Shown here in pieces: positions 16,780-26,174 of a DNA stretch of 49,681 nt. Origin of the DNA: Shimia sp. (lineage in GTDB: Bacteria > Pseudomonadota > Alphaproteobacteria > Rhodobacterales > Rhodobacteraceae); the NCBI GenBank assembly GCA_024224295.1, contig JAAENN010000377.1, positions 1-49,681 of the forward strand. Reading direction: 5' to 3'. Numbering within the stretch: the first letter of the stretch is position 1; every line of letters starts with the position of its first letter. Made by a program: the position numbers and the translations under genes. The notes beneath the pieces were generated by a model. It was not told the DNA's origin and made no database searches. It saw only the letters and a program-made list of their open reading frames with translations.

Positions 16780-16838
16780 GATTGGCCCGCGGGCCAATCG
16801 CCTGACGCTTAGACAGAACTTTCTTGCGAAAGTTCGTC

Positions 16839-16839
<1 letters not shown>
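16780..16839. repeat. Two extra inverted repeats between groEL and its terminator
   Basis: 16780-16799 is a perfect 20-bp palindrome (half-site GATTGGCCCG). 16811-16839 forms a 12-bp stem with one bulged A around loop TTGC and abuts the groEL stop codon. Together with the terminator at 16719-16751 these give three stems in about 120 bases, which could stabilise the mRNA 3' end. Confidence 0.6.
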
Positions 16840-18512
<1,673 letters not shown>

Positions 18513-18520
18513 TCAGACGA

Positions 18521-18808
18521 TTAGGCAATGATGCCCATGATGTCGGATTCTTTCATGATCAGCAGCTCTTCACCGTCAACGGTGATTTCGGTGCCGGACC
18601 ATTTGCCGAACAGGACTTTGTCGCCTGCGGACACGTCGAGTGCGACGCGGTTGCCAGCGTCGTCACGTCCGCCTGCACCCACGGATACAACTTCGCCTTC
18701 GGCTGGTTTTTCTTTGGCGCTGTCTGGAATGATCAGACCGCCAGCAGTTTTCTCGTCGCTTTCAACGCGGCGTACGAGCACGCGGTCATGCAGAGGTGTA
18801 AAAGCCAT
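18521..18808 (-). CDS. groS: Co-chaperonin GroES (10 kDa subunit)
   Basis: This 95-residue co-chaperonin caps GroEL. The start [26 protein letters not shown] contains the conserved core and the mobile loop at about residues 16-30. [11 protein letters not shown] and the C-terminal ESDIMGII segment complete the family pattern. It is the first gene of the groESL operon, preceded by a 5' hairpin, a CIRCE operator and a promoter. Confidence 0.99.
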   Translation of the reverse strand: MAFTPLHDRVLVRRVESDEKTAGGLIIPDSAKEKPAEGEVVSVGAGGRDDAGNRVALDVSAGDKVLFGKWSGTEITVDGEELLIMKESDIMGIIA

Positions 18809-18839
18809 GACTAGGTTTCCCTATCTAAAGTATCTCCCT

Positions 18840-18856
18840 GACTCCTCAGCGGAGTC
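18840..18856 (-). promoter_or_regulatory. Hairpin in the groESL 5' leader
   Basis: GACTCC (18840-18845) and GGAGTC (18851-18856) flank a 5-base loop. The stem lies between the CIRCE operator and the groES start and would be in the leader RNA; it may add stability or translational control. Confidence 0.5.
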
Positions 18857-18857
18857 G

Positions 18858-18884
18858 TTATCACTCCCTATCGGCGAGTGCTAA
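18858..18884 (-). promoter_or_regulatory. CIRCE element (HrcA operator)
   Basis: On the minus strand the sequence is TTAGCACTC, nine bases, then GAGTGATAA. This is the CIRCE consensus TTAGCACTC-N9-GAGTGCTAA with one mismatch. HrcA should repress groESL here in the absence of stress; hrcA itself is not in the window. Confidence 0.93.
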
Positions 18885-18892
18885 CGGCGAAA

Positions 18893-18921
18893 GAGGTAGG
18901 GGGTGTATTGGGGGGAGTCAA
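18893..18921 (-). promoter_or_regulatory. groESL promoter
   Basis: On the minus strand TTGACT (18916-18921) and TACCTC (18893-18898) are separated by 17 bases, just upstream of CIRCE. The C-rich stretch before the -10 resembles heat-shock sigma (RpoH) promoters, so dual sigma-70/RpoH use is possible. Confidence 0.6.
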
Positions 18922-19155
18922 CGGCGTTGCGTGAGATTTTTTGTGAAGAAGTCGACACTCCGGATTGGTGGCACGGCATTTTCGGTAACACGGACAGTTT
19001 TGGGGGTGAGAACACGACAGGGCGTCAAGACGAGTTGATGACACCAAATGTTAACGCCTTTGTAGCAGTTTGGGCACTGTTCGCATCGAGATATGGCTGG
19101 GGGTATTCGAGCGCGTAACTGGCGTAGGGGTACGCCAATGCTTTGAGGTGAGTGG

Positions 19156-20658
19156 ATGAAAGACGGTTTTGAAAAAGGTGTCGGGGACGACGTATATGCG
19201 CGTCTGGCGAGCGAATACTGCGCCGACAGCATTGTGATAACGGACTCAAGTGGCCGCACAGAGTGGGTCAATGAGGCTTTCACTCGCACAACTGGTTACA
19301 CGCTGAAAGATGCAAAGGGCGAGTTGCCCTGCCAATTGTTGAAGGGGCCAGACACATGTCGGGCGACCATGCAGGACATTCAGCAGGCCCGGAAGGATCG
19401 CCAACAGTTCCGCACTGAGATCCAACAGTACACCAAAGAAGGCCGTCCATTTTGGTTCGAATTGCGCATCAACCCTGTGTTTGATGCGGATGGGCGGCAT
19501 ACACATTTTGTCGAAACTGAACGGGATATCACTGAACGAAAAGAGCTTGAGATCAGCAGCGCCGCGGTCATCAACGCGGAGGCGCAGCGTGAGGTTGAAC
19601 GCAAACTGGTTGCGCAGACCAGCGAATGGCTCTACCCGGCAAAGTCGCTGCCCGAGTTGCTTCGGGTTGTAGAGGCCTCAATGCGTGAGATTTTTCCCGA
19701 AGCAGACGGTGAGTTGTATGTATACTCCAATTCCCGCGATACTTTGGATTTGATCGCACATTGGGGACATGCAAAACCAGAACATCAACACATTGCGCCA
19801 GACAGCTGCTGGGGCTTGCGCCGTGGGAGGCCCTATGTCTACGGCTCTGCGGACATTCAGTTTGCGTGCGACCATAACCAAAACGATGAACATCTGAGCT
19901 TTTGTTTGCCGATTATGGCGCATGGCGAAACCATCGGCCTGTTGCATTTGTGCTTTCGTGACACGCGTATCGCCGATGTCGAGAAGGCTGAGCTGGACGG
20001 TTTTCTAACTGGCAGACGTGATTTGGCGCTGGTCTGTGCCGAGCAGATCAGCTTGTCAGTTGCCAATGTGCAGCTGCGTCAGGAGCTTCAAGATCAATCC
20101 ACCCGTGATCCGCTAACGTCGCTTTGGAATCGTCGGTGGTTTCTTGAGGCGGCTTTACGAGAGTTCAATCGCGCGCGTCGCGATAATGCGCCGGTCTCTG
20201 TCATTTCATTGGATGTCGACCATTTCAAAAAATTCAACGACCACCATGGGCATGATGCTGGTGATATCGTGCTCCGGGAAGTGGGCGAAGTTATGAAGCG
20301 CATCTTTCCAGACGATTGCTATCCGTGTCGCATCGGTGGGGAAGAGTTTGTGGTTCTTTGCCCTGGGCACTCAACCGACGCAGCTGCCGACCTGGCAGAG
20401 GAGTTCCGCGCCGCGATCTCCGAACATCGGGTGCCATACGGACGTGAAATTCTGCCACGCATCACGATTTCGGGGGGCATTGCCACGTTCCCGGATGCTG
20501 GCAGCGAAGTGATCACCTTGCTGCGGGCTGCGGATGAATGTTTGTATTTGGCCAAAGAGCAGGGCCGAAATCAGATCGTTCTCCCCGAATCCATCGCCGA
20601 CAGTCTTGAAAAGTCTAAGGAAGAGGCGGCCAGAAAACGGACAAGTAAGTCCAAATAA
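19156..20658 (+). CDS. Diguanylate cyclase with LOV-like PAS, GAF and GGDEF domains
   Basis: This 500-residue soluble protein should make cyclic di-GMP. The PAS domain (about 15-130) resembles LOV domains: NEAFTRTTGY, then LPCQLLKGPDT where Cys59 aligns with the photoreactive LOV cysteine. However, the usual flavin-contacting Asn/Gln positions are changed (QYTKEG, PFWFEL, VETERD). A GAF domain (about 155-315) includes CWGLRRGRPYV. The GGDEF domain (about 325-490) has DVDHFKKFND and RIGGEEF, so catalysis is likely; the residues before GGEEF do not form an RxxD inhibitory site. No transmembrane segment is seen. It is divergent from groESL and stands alone. Confidence 0.94.
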   Translation: MKDGFEKGVGDDVYARLASEYCADSIVITDSSGRTEWVNEAFTRTTGYTLKDAKGELPCQLLKGPDTCRATMQDIQQARKDRQQFRTEIQQYTKEGRPFWFELRINPVFDADGRHTHFVETERDITERKELEISSAAVINAEAQREVERKLVAQTSEWLYPAKSLPELLRVVEASMREIFPEADGELYVYSNSRDTLDLIAHWGHAKPEHQHIAPDSCWGLRRGRPYVYGSADIQFACDHNQNDEHLSFCLPIMAHGETIGLLHLCFRDTRIADVEKAELDGFLTGRRDLALVCAEQISLSVANVQLRQELQDQSTRDPLTSLWNRRWFLEAALREFNRARRDNAPVSVISLDVDHFKKFNDHHGHDAGDIVLREVGEVMKRIFPDDCYPCRIGGEEFVVLCPGHSTDAAADLAEEFRAAISEHRVPYGREILPRITISGGIATFPDAGSEVITLLRAADECLYLAKEQGRNQIVLPESIADSLEKSKEEAARKRTSKSK

Positions 20659-20767
20659 AGCCGCAGGTTTTCGCACCAAAATTAGACGGCCGTTTTGTGC
20701 TTTGGACCATGTCCAGAACGCGTCAAAGGGCGACAGTTTGGCTCGTTTGCGGTGTCAAATGCCGTGG

Positions 20768-20797
20768 TCACCGGTCACTTCGCGTGGCCGGTGATTT
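20768..20797 (+). terminator. Possible terminator after the diguanylate cyclase gene
   Basis: TCACCGG (20768-20774) pairs with CCGGTGA (20788-20794), with three further pairs (CAC/GTG) inside and loop TTCGC. Only TTTA follows, so it is a weak terminator. Confidence 0.45.
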
Positions 20798-20849
20798 ACA
20801 TTGCGGGCGGGTCAAGTAGTGTTCGTGTGAAGTGTTTTTGGGGCGCGAC

Positions 20850-21734
20850 ATGCAGATTACCGCAAATGGCATACAGATTGAGGTGCAGACTTATGGGTCC
20901 GAGGACGGAGTACCATTGGTGCTCATTCGGGGGCTGGGGTCGCAGCTGATCCATTGGCCGGTTGCATTTTATGAAGGGCTTGCAGCGGCGGGTTTTCGCG
21001 TGGTGTTGTTTGATAACCGCGACGTGGGGTTGTCGCAGCGCTGCCCCAAAGAGGGCATGGCCAGTGATGCGGATGAGATCACGGCGGCGGCTTTGGCTGG
21101 GGCACCGACGCCTGCGGCTTACCGATTGAACGACATGGCGAAGGACGTGGTCGGTGTGATGGATGCGCTGGGCCTTGAGAAGGCGCATGTGTTTGGCATG
21201 TCCATGGGCGGCGCGATTGTTCAGCTTCTGTGTATGGATCATGCGGAGCGCCTGTTGAGTGGGACCATTGTGATGGCCACCGCGCGGCCGTTTGCAGAGC
21301 GGGGCGGTAATGCGGAATGGCTGGCGACCTTGTTGGCGCGGCATGTGGATCAGGAGACCTACATCACAAACTGCATCGCCGAATATGCCAACTGGGGCAG
21401 TCCGGCCTATCCGATGACCGAGGAAGAGATCGCGGTGCAGGCGGCGCAGGCTTATGATCGGGCGTTTGATCCGGAGGGCGTCAACCGGCAGGTGTTGGCA
21501 GTGATTGCTTCCACCGATCGGCGGCAGGATCTGACCAAAGTGGCGTTGCCATGTCAGGTCATTCACGGCACCGAGGACACGTTGATCCCGCCGGAAGCGG
21601 GCGCGGAGATTGCCGGGTTGGTTCCGAATTGTGACCACCATCTGATTGAAGGCATGGGGCACGTTATAACACCAAAGCAGGCGCCGATGCTCATTGAGAT
21701 GATGCAGGATTTCATCACCCGCCGTGCGTCCTAG
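20850..21734 (+). CDS. Alpha/beta hydrolase
   Basis: This 294-residue cytoplasmic hydrolase has LVLIRGLGSQLIHWP (oxyanion-region loop), FDNRDVGLS (about 59-67), the nucleophile elbow GMSMGGA (about residue 112), a late Asp in HGTEDTLIPPE, and His in EGMGHVIT. This is a complete Ser-Asp-His triad typical of esterases or haloperoxidase-like hydrolases. ATG 20850 gives the family-like start MQITANGIQIEVQTYG; a GTG six codons upstream is possible. No neighbour suggests a substrate. Confidence 0.9.
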   Translation: MQITANGIQIEVQTYGSEDGVPLVLIRGLGSQLIHWPVAFYEGLAAAGFRVVLFDNRDVGLSQRCPKEGMASDADEITAAALAGAPTPAAYRLNDMAKDVVGVMDALGLEKAHVFGMSMGGAIVQLLCMDHAERLLSGTIVMATARPFAERGGNAEWLATLLARHVDQETYITNCIAEYANWGSPAYPMTEEEIAVQAAQAYDRAFDPEGVNRQVLAVIASTDRRQDLTKVALPCQVIHGTEDTLIPPEAGAEIAGLVPNCDHHLIEGMGHVITPKQAPMLIEMMQDFITRRAS

Positions 21735-21796
21735 ACGGGCGGGTTGTTGCGCCGCTGTGGGGGGAGTATATTCGTCACAGTTTTGATGGAGGTTTT

Positions 21797-21820
21797 ATGG
21801 GCCAGAAACTGGATGCCTGA
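21797..21820 (+). other. Possible 7-codon leader ORF upstream of rsgA
   Basis: ATGGGCCAGAAACTGGATGCC then TGA encodes MGQKLDA. It has a clear GGAGG ribosome-binding site about 5 bases upstream (21788-21792). A short inverted repeat GGGTGG/CCACCC follows within 30 bases. The rest of the 239-base gap before rsgA shows no other supported gene. Translation is unproven. Confidence 0.3.
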
Positions 21821-21973
21821 TCATGGCGGGTGGCACGATGTCCACCCGGTGCACAATAGAGACAGAGAGACCGGCGCCTTGGTGCTGCTCTGCACGTTTG
21901 TGCCTTTCACATTTTCTGATACCTTGCGGTGTGGCCAGATGTGGCGTGACCGCTCCATGAGAGACTCATAAAA

Positions 21974-23065
21974 ATGACACGGGACTATTCCCAATTTTTG
22001 CCAACTGGTGGCGCCGCCAAAGCGGAAACGCCGAAGCGGTCGCCGTTGGATATTCTGGGCTGGCAATCGTTTTTTGCCCAACAAACCGATCTGGATGCTA
22101 TGCACATCACCCCGCCAGTGCGAGTGGTGGAAGTACATCGCAACGGGCTGCGTGTGCGTGGCGATGGCGTCGACGCTTTGGTGCCACCGGGGCCGGAGGC
22201 GACGGTGGGTGACTGGTTGCTTTATAACGCCGAGCTGCCAAGTCACAGCGAAGTACTGGAACGCAAGAGCCTATTTAAGCGTCGCGCCGCCGGGCATGAC
22301 CGCAGCATTCAGATGATTGCTGCAAATGTGGATACGGCTTTTGTGGTCACCAGTTGCAACAATGACTTCAACGTGGCGCGGCTGGAACGGTTTTTGGCGC
22401 TGGCCTTTGAGGCGGATGTGACGCCGGTGATCGTTCTGACCAAGGCAGATCTGTGTGAAGACACAACGCCGTTTGTGGATCAGGCGCGGGCGATTTCGGA
22501 TCGGGTGCCGGTGGTGCTTCTGAACGCCAAGAGCAAAGAACCTGCGGCAATGCTGGCGGATTGGAGCAAGCCGGGACAGACCATTGCGTTTCTGGGCACG
22601 TCCGGTGTGGGCAAGTCCACGCTGGTGAATGCGCTGTTTGGCACGGAGCAGGCTGAGACCGGGGCGATCCGTGAGGATGACAGCCGGGGGCGGCACACCA
22701 CCACAAGCCGCCAGCTGCATTTCACCGACACCGGGCTGGCCATTCTGGACACGCCGGGGATGCGGGAATTGCAGCTGGCGGAGGCGGGCGGCGGCCTGGC
22801 GGATTTGTTTGCCGATGTGGTCGAACTGGCCACTCAGTGCAAGTTCCGCGACTGCGCCCATGAAAGTGAGCCGGGCTGTGCCATGCGCGCTGCGATTGAC
22901 GCCGGTACACTTGATCCGGAGCGGTTGGAGCGTTGGCGCAAGCTGGAAGCGGAAGAACGGCACAACACCGCCTCGCTGGCGGAAAAGCGGGCCTATGACA
23001 AAAACTTCGGCAAGATGATCAAGACCGTTACCAAGGCGCATAAAGGGCGCAAGGGACGGCGCTAG
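21974..23065 (+). CDS. rsgA: Ribosome small-subunit-dependent GTPase RsgA
   Basis: This 363-residue GTPase checks maturation of the 30S ribosomal subunit. The circular permutation is visible: an OB-fold N-terminal part, then the G4-type TKADLCED (about 156-163) before the P-loop GTSGVGKSTLVNAL (about 210-223) and the G3-region DTPGMREL. The C-terminal zinc-binding helix region reads CKFRDCAHESEPGC, with a CxxxxCxHxxxxxxC pattern. The N-terminal extension of about 70 residues is usual for alphaproteobacterial members. It is followed by a strong terminator. Confidence 0.97.
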   Translation: MTRDYSQFLPTGGAAKAETPKRSPLDILGWQSFFAQQTDLDAMHITPPVRVVEVHRNGLRVRGDGVDALVPPGPEATVGDWLLYNAELPSHSEVLERKSLFKRRAAGHDRSIQMIAANVDTAFVVTSCNNDFNVARLERFLALAFEADVTPVIVLTKADLCEDTTPFVDQARAISDRVPVVLLNAKSKEPAAMLADWSKPGQTIAFLGTSGVGKSTLVNALFGTEQAETGAIREDDSRGRHTTTSRQLHFTDTGLAILDTPGMRELQLAEAGGGLADLFADVVELATQCKFRDCAHESEPGCAMRAAIDAGTLDPERLERWRKLEAEERHNTASLAEKRAYDKNFGKMIKTVTKAHKGRKGRR

Positions 23066-23095
23066 GCGTCCATCACAGGCTTGTGAGCGTTAAGG

Positions 23096-23127
23096 AACGG
23101 CGCGCGGAGTGATCTGCGCGCCGTTTT
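23096..23127 (+). terminator. Rho-independent terminator of rsgA
   Basis: AACGGCGCGC (23096-23105) pairs perfectly with GCGCGCCGTT (23116-23125), followed by TTTT. Its position argues against starting the next gene at the ATG at 23109. Confidence 0.82.
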
Positions 23128-23180
23128 GCTGCGTAACCTTTGCAAAACCGGCCAGACAAGCGACGGGAGGCGCAAGGCGG

Positions 23181-23744
23181 ATGCATATGAGATTGCCATT
23201 TCGAGAACGGGTATTGATGGCGCTGTTGAGCGGCGCGGTCATGTTGGGTTGGGCCGTGGAGAGCTCCGCCAATTCCGCATCTCCTGCGCCGGAAGTGCGC
23301 AGCCTTCTGGGCCAGCCTCAGGAACTTGGCACGGGACAGTTCCGTTGGCTGGGCTTCAAAGTTTACGATGCGCAGATGTTTGCACCACAGGGGCAAGGGT
23401 TTGACCGCAACGGTGCCTATGCGTTGGAAATCGAATACGCCCGCAAGATCAAGCGCAAGATACTGATCAAAGCAAGCATGGACGAGATGGCACGGATCGA
23501 AGGTTCAAAATCCGACCATGGGATAATTCAGGAGAAGCTGACGGCATGCTATCGCGACATTCAGCCGGGCGATCGAATTGTGGCCTCGCCCAAAGGCGGC
23601 AATGCTCTTAAGTTTTGGGTCAATGGTAAAAGCACCTGCACGTTGCAGCATAATGGTATTCGGGATCGCTACATGGCGATCTGGTTGAGCGACAAGGCGC
23701 GGGATCGCGGCTTTGCGCAACAGGTTTTGGCCAGTCAGAGATAG
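23181..23744 (+). CDS. Secreted chalcone-isomerase-like protein
   Basis: From ATG 23181 this is a 187-residue protein with a signal peptide (about residues 1-32, ending near SSANSA). The mature part, RWLGFKVYDAQMFAP followed by YALEIEYARKIKRKIL, matches the bacterial chalcone-isomerase-like family (Chalcone_3 type), which binds small hydrophobic ligands. A conserved FWVNGKSTC stretch and a final WLSDKARD segment are present. A GGGAGG sequence lies 10 bases before the start. Function in bacteria is unknown. Confidence 0.82.
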   Translation: MHMRLPFRERVLMALLSGAVMLGWAVESSANSASPAPEVRSLLGQPQELGTGQFRWLGFKVYDAQMFAPQGQGFDRNGAYALEIEYARKIKRKILIKASMDEMARIEGSKSDHGIIQEKLTACYRDIQPGDRIVASPKGGNALKFWVNGKSTCTLQHNGIRDRYMAIWLSDKARDRGFAQQVLASQR

Positions 23745-23772
23745 CGCAGCTTTCCGGCTCCCCCAAACCCCT

Positions 23773-23908
23773 GCACCGTGGCTCGCTTTCCATGGTGCCC
23801 GGAAAATGGGTGCTGTTTCCTGATTGGCCTTTCGCCTCGCCTTAGAGTTTGGTCCTTCTCTGGCGAGGCAAGCGTGTGACCCGGCTTGCTTGCTCCGCTG
23901 GGTCACAC
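23773..23908. other. Three consecutive long hairpins upstream of an EamA transporter
   Basis: The 181-base gap holds three inverted repeats: GCACCGTGG/CCATGGTGC (23773-23781 and 23790-23798, one G-T pair), GCCTCGCC/GGCGAGGC (23834-23841 and 23862-23869), and GTGTGACCC/GGGTCACAC (23874-23882 and 23900-23908). The last ends 17 bases before the transporter ATG. No known riboswitch class is recognised; it could be a structured leader or a terminator array for the upstream gene. Confidence 0.6.
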
Positions 23909-23925
23909 GTGTCACCTAGGGCCTC

Positions 23926-24759
23926 ATGAAATTGTTTTTACTGACTGCTGTCACAATGACAGCCTTTGCCGCGAATTCTGTCCTCAACCGCGCTGCCGTG
24001 AGCGGCGCTGGCATGGAGGCGGTGGATTTTGGCGTGGTGCGCTTGTTCAGCGGGGCGTTGGTACTGGTTGCGCTGGTCGCCTGGCAAAAGCGCGGTTTTG
24101 CGCTGGGCGGCGTAGGGCGTGGCATCGCGGTGATCGGCCTGCTGACCTATATCTTTGGGTTTTCACTGGCCTATCGCGGTTTGGACGCCGGTTTGGGCGC
24201 GCTGGTACTGTTTGGTGTGGTGCAGATCACCATGTTTGGCGGCGCGGTGATGGCGCGCGAAGAGATGCCGGTGACGCGCTGGTTGGGCGCTGCTTTGGCG
24301 CTGTGCGGATTGGTCTGGCTGTTGGCGCCGACCGGTGGCCCCGCGATTTCGGTTGCGCATGTGGCGATGATGGCAGGCGCGGGGCTTGGCTGGGGCATCT
24401 ATTCGCTACAGGGGCGCAACGAGGCCGACGCGACGCAGGCAACGACGATGAATTTCATTTTGGCGACCCCGGTGGCTTTGGCGCTGGGCGCTGCTCTGGG
24501 CATGGACATGGAAATGCCGGCGGCGGGTGTGGCGCTGGCTGTTGTTTCCGGCGTGGTGACCTCGGGTCTGGGCTATGCGTTGTGGTACGCGATTTTGCCA
24601 AGTCTGGGCGCGAGCCGCGCCGCAGTGGCGCAGCTCTCGGTGCCAGTGATCGCGATGGCGGGCGGCATGGCATTTTTGAGCGAACCGTTGACGCTTCGGT
24701 TCATTGCCGCGGCGGTGCTGGTGATTGGCGGCGTGCTGGTGTCGATGCGAAAGGCCTAG
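23926..24759 (+). CDS. EamA/DMT-family transporter
   Basis: This 277-residue inner-membrane protein has about ten hydrophobic segments in two EamA repeats (about 1-130 and 145-277), the pattern of drug/metabolite exporters. LSEPLTLRFIAAAVLVIGGVLV at the end is the typical second-repeat signature. Substrate unknown; relatives export amino acids or metabolites. No clear Shine-Dalgarno is seen and a stable hairpin ends 17 bases upstream, so translation may be controlled by structure. It is convergent with the Nudix gene, with 1 base between the stops. Confidence 0.92.
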   Translation: MKLFLLTAVTMTAFAANSVLNRAAVSGAGMEAVDFGVVRLFSGALVLVALVAWQKRGFALGGVGRGIAVIGLLTYIFGFSLAYRGLDAGLGALVLFGVVQITMFGGAVMAREEMPVTRWLGAALALCGLVWLLAPTGGPAISVAHVAMMAGAGLGWGIYSLQGRNEADATQATTMNFILATPVALALGAALGMDMEMPAAGVALAVVSGVVTSGLGYALWYAILPSLGASRAAVAQLSVPVIAMAGGMAFLSEPLTLRFIAAAVLVIGGVLVSMRKA

Positions 24760-24760
24760 G

Positions 24761-25228
24761 TCAGAACTTTAGCAACGGCTCCAAAGCGTCGTAGTGCACG
24801 TCGTTGCCCCAAGCCACATCTGACAGGCTGAGTGGGCGGAAGGAGAGTTGTTCCAGCTCTGCACGGCCAAAGAACCGGCGTTTGGAAACGACATTTTCCG
24901 GGTCTTGCCAGCCTTCGTCCAACTCGCCATCGGTGATAGTGCAGCGAAAGAACAGGTCGACTTGATGGAAGTCGCTCTCCGTGTCGTGGAACTCGTTGAT
25001 CAGACAGGGGGCACCAACCGCGATGGTGAGACCGCATTCTTCATGCACTTCACGGATCAAATTGTCGGCCAGACTGCTATGTTTTTCCACGCCGCCGCCC
25101 GGTGCGCACCAAAGTTCGCCCCTGTGATCCGGGTAGGCGTTGACCAGCAACAACCGGTCCTCGTGCAGGATGACAGCACGGGCGGCGAGGCGCAGGGGGC
25201 GCGATTTTGGTGGGCGAAGGGTTGCCAT
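24761..25228 (-). CDS. Nudix hydrolase
   Basis: This 155-residue protein has a Nudix box at about residues 45-67: GGGVEKHSSL then REVHEECGL. The REVHEECG part with its metal-binding glutamates is intact, but the first Glu of the GX5EX7REUXEEXGU pattern is Ser here. VILHEDRLLLVNAYPDHRGELWCAPGGG is the usual strand before the box. It should cleave a nucleoside-diphosphate-linked compound; the substrate is not predictable. Confidence 0.93.
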   Translation of the reverse strand: MATLRPPKSRPLRLAARAVILHEDRLLLVNAYPDHRGELWCAPGGGVEKHSSLADNLIREVHEECGLTIAVGAPCLINEFHDTESDFHQVDLFFRCTITDGELDEGWQDPENVVSKRRFFGRAELEQLSFRPLSLSDVAWGNDVHYDALEPLLKF

Positions 25229-25289
25229 TGGAGCGCTTTCCGTAAGGTTTGTGCTTTTGTAGGCCCCGCTTAGGGCCTATCTCAAGTCT

Positions 25290-26174
25290 ATGGTTCAATT
25301 TTTGAAAATGGCAGCGGTACTGGCCTTGGGGCTGGGCACGCAGAGTTTGGCAGAGCAGCCTTCGGCGGAGACCGTGGCAGCCCCACAGGAATGTGTGGTC
25401 CTGTTGCATGGGTTGGCGCGTTCTGAGAGTTCTTTTGTTTTGATGGAAATGGCGCTGGAGCGTTATGGCTACAAAGTGGTGCGACTGGGCTATCCGTCGA
25501 CGAAAGAAGAGATCGCAACGCTGGCCGATATGACCCTGCCAAAGGCGGTGGCGCAATGCGGTTGGACCAAAGTGAATTTTGTGACCCATTCCATGGGGGG
25601 CATTTTGACCCGCGTGTGGTTTGAAAACCACCGTCCGCCTGAGCTGGGTCGCGTGGTGATGTTGGGGCCGCCCAATAAGGGCTCGGAATTGGTGGATGAG
25701 TTCAGCTATCTGGAGCCGTTTGTGTGGCTCAATGGCCCGGCGGGGATGCAACTTGGCACAGATGGGCTGCCCGCGAACCTGCCGCCAGTGGATTTTGAGC
25801 TTGGTGTGATTGCTGGGGACAAGTCGCTTAACCCTTATTACAGCAGTCTGATTGCCGGGCCGGATGACGGAAAGGTGTCTGTTGAAAGCACCAAGGTGGA
25901 GGGCATGGCGGACCACATTGTACTGCCGGTGACCCATACGTTTATGATGAACAATCCCATGGTGATTGTGCAGGTGCGTGAGTTTTTGGAAAACGGTGCC
26001 TTTGACCATGGTCTGGAATGGGGCGATGCGGACGCCACCCTGCGTGAGTTGCAGCGGATTGTGGATGTGGACGGCGATCCCGAGGTCGAGCAGGAAGATG
26101 ATTTGTGGGACCGGATATGGAGCGAGATCGTGGGCCCCAGTTCTGCTGATCAAAGCGGAGCTGCGAGTCAATGA
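25290..26174 (+). CDS. Secreted lipase-like alpha/beta hydrolase
   Basis: This 294-residue protein starts with a signal peptide (about 1-22, [11 protein letters not shown]). The lipase features are [14 protein letters not shown] (about 36-49) with the oxyanion HGL, and the nucleophile elbow THSMGG (about 99-104). Its shape resembles triacylglycerol lipases without a lid domain. The C-terminal 40 residues are acidic. Its stop overlaps the phnM ATG (ATGA), so it is co-transcribed with that gene; a functional link is not obvious. Confidence 0.87.
   Translation: MVQFLKMAAVLALGLGTQSLAEQPSAETVAAPQECVVLLHGLARSESSFVLMEMALERYGYKVVRLGYPSTKEEIATLADMTLPKAVAQCGWTKVNFVTHSMGGILTRVWFENHRPPELGRVVMLGPPNKGSELVDEFSYLEPFVWLNGPAGMQLGTDGLPANLPPVDFELGVIAGDKSLNPYYSSLIAGPDDGKVSVESTKVEGMADHIVLPVTHTFMMNNPMVIVQVREFLENGAFDHGLEWGDADATLRELQRIVDVDGDPEVEQEDDLWDRIWSEIVGPSSADQSGAASQ

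Noticed and set aside
18903..19118. A small frame in the groES-diguanylate cyclase gap
   Set aside because: It overlaps the groESL promoter and has no family features.
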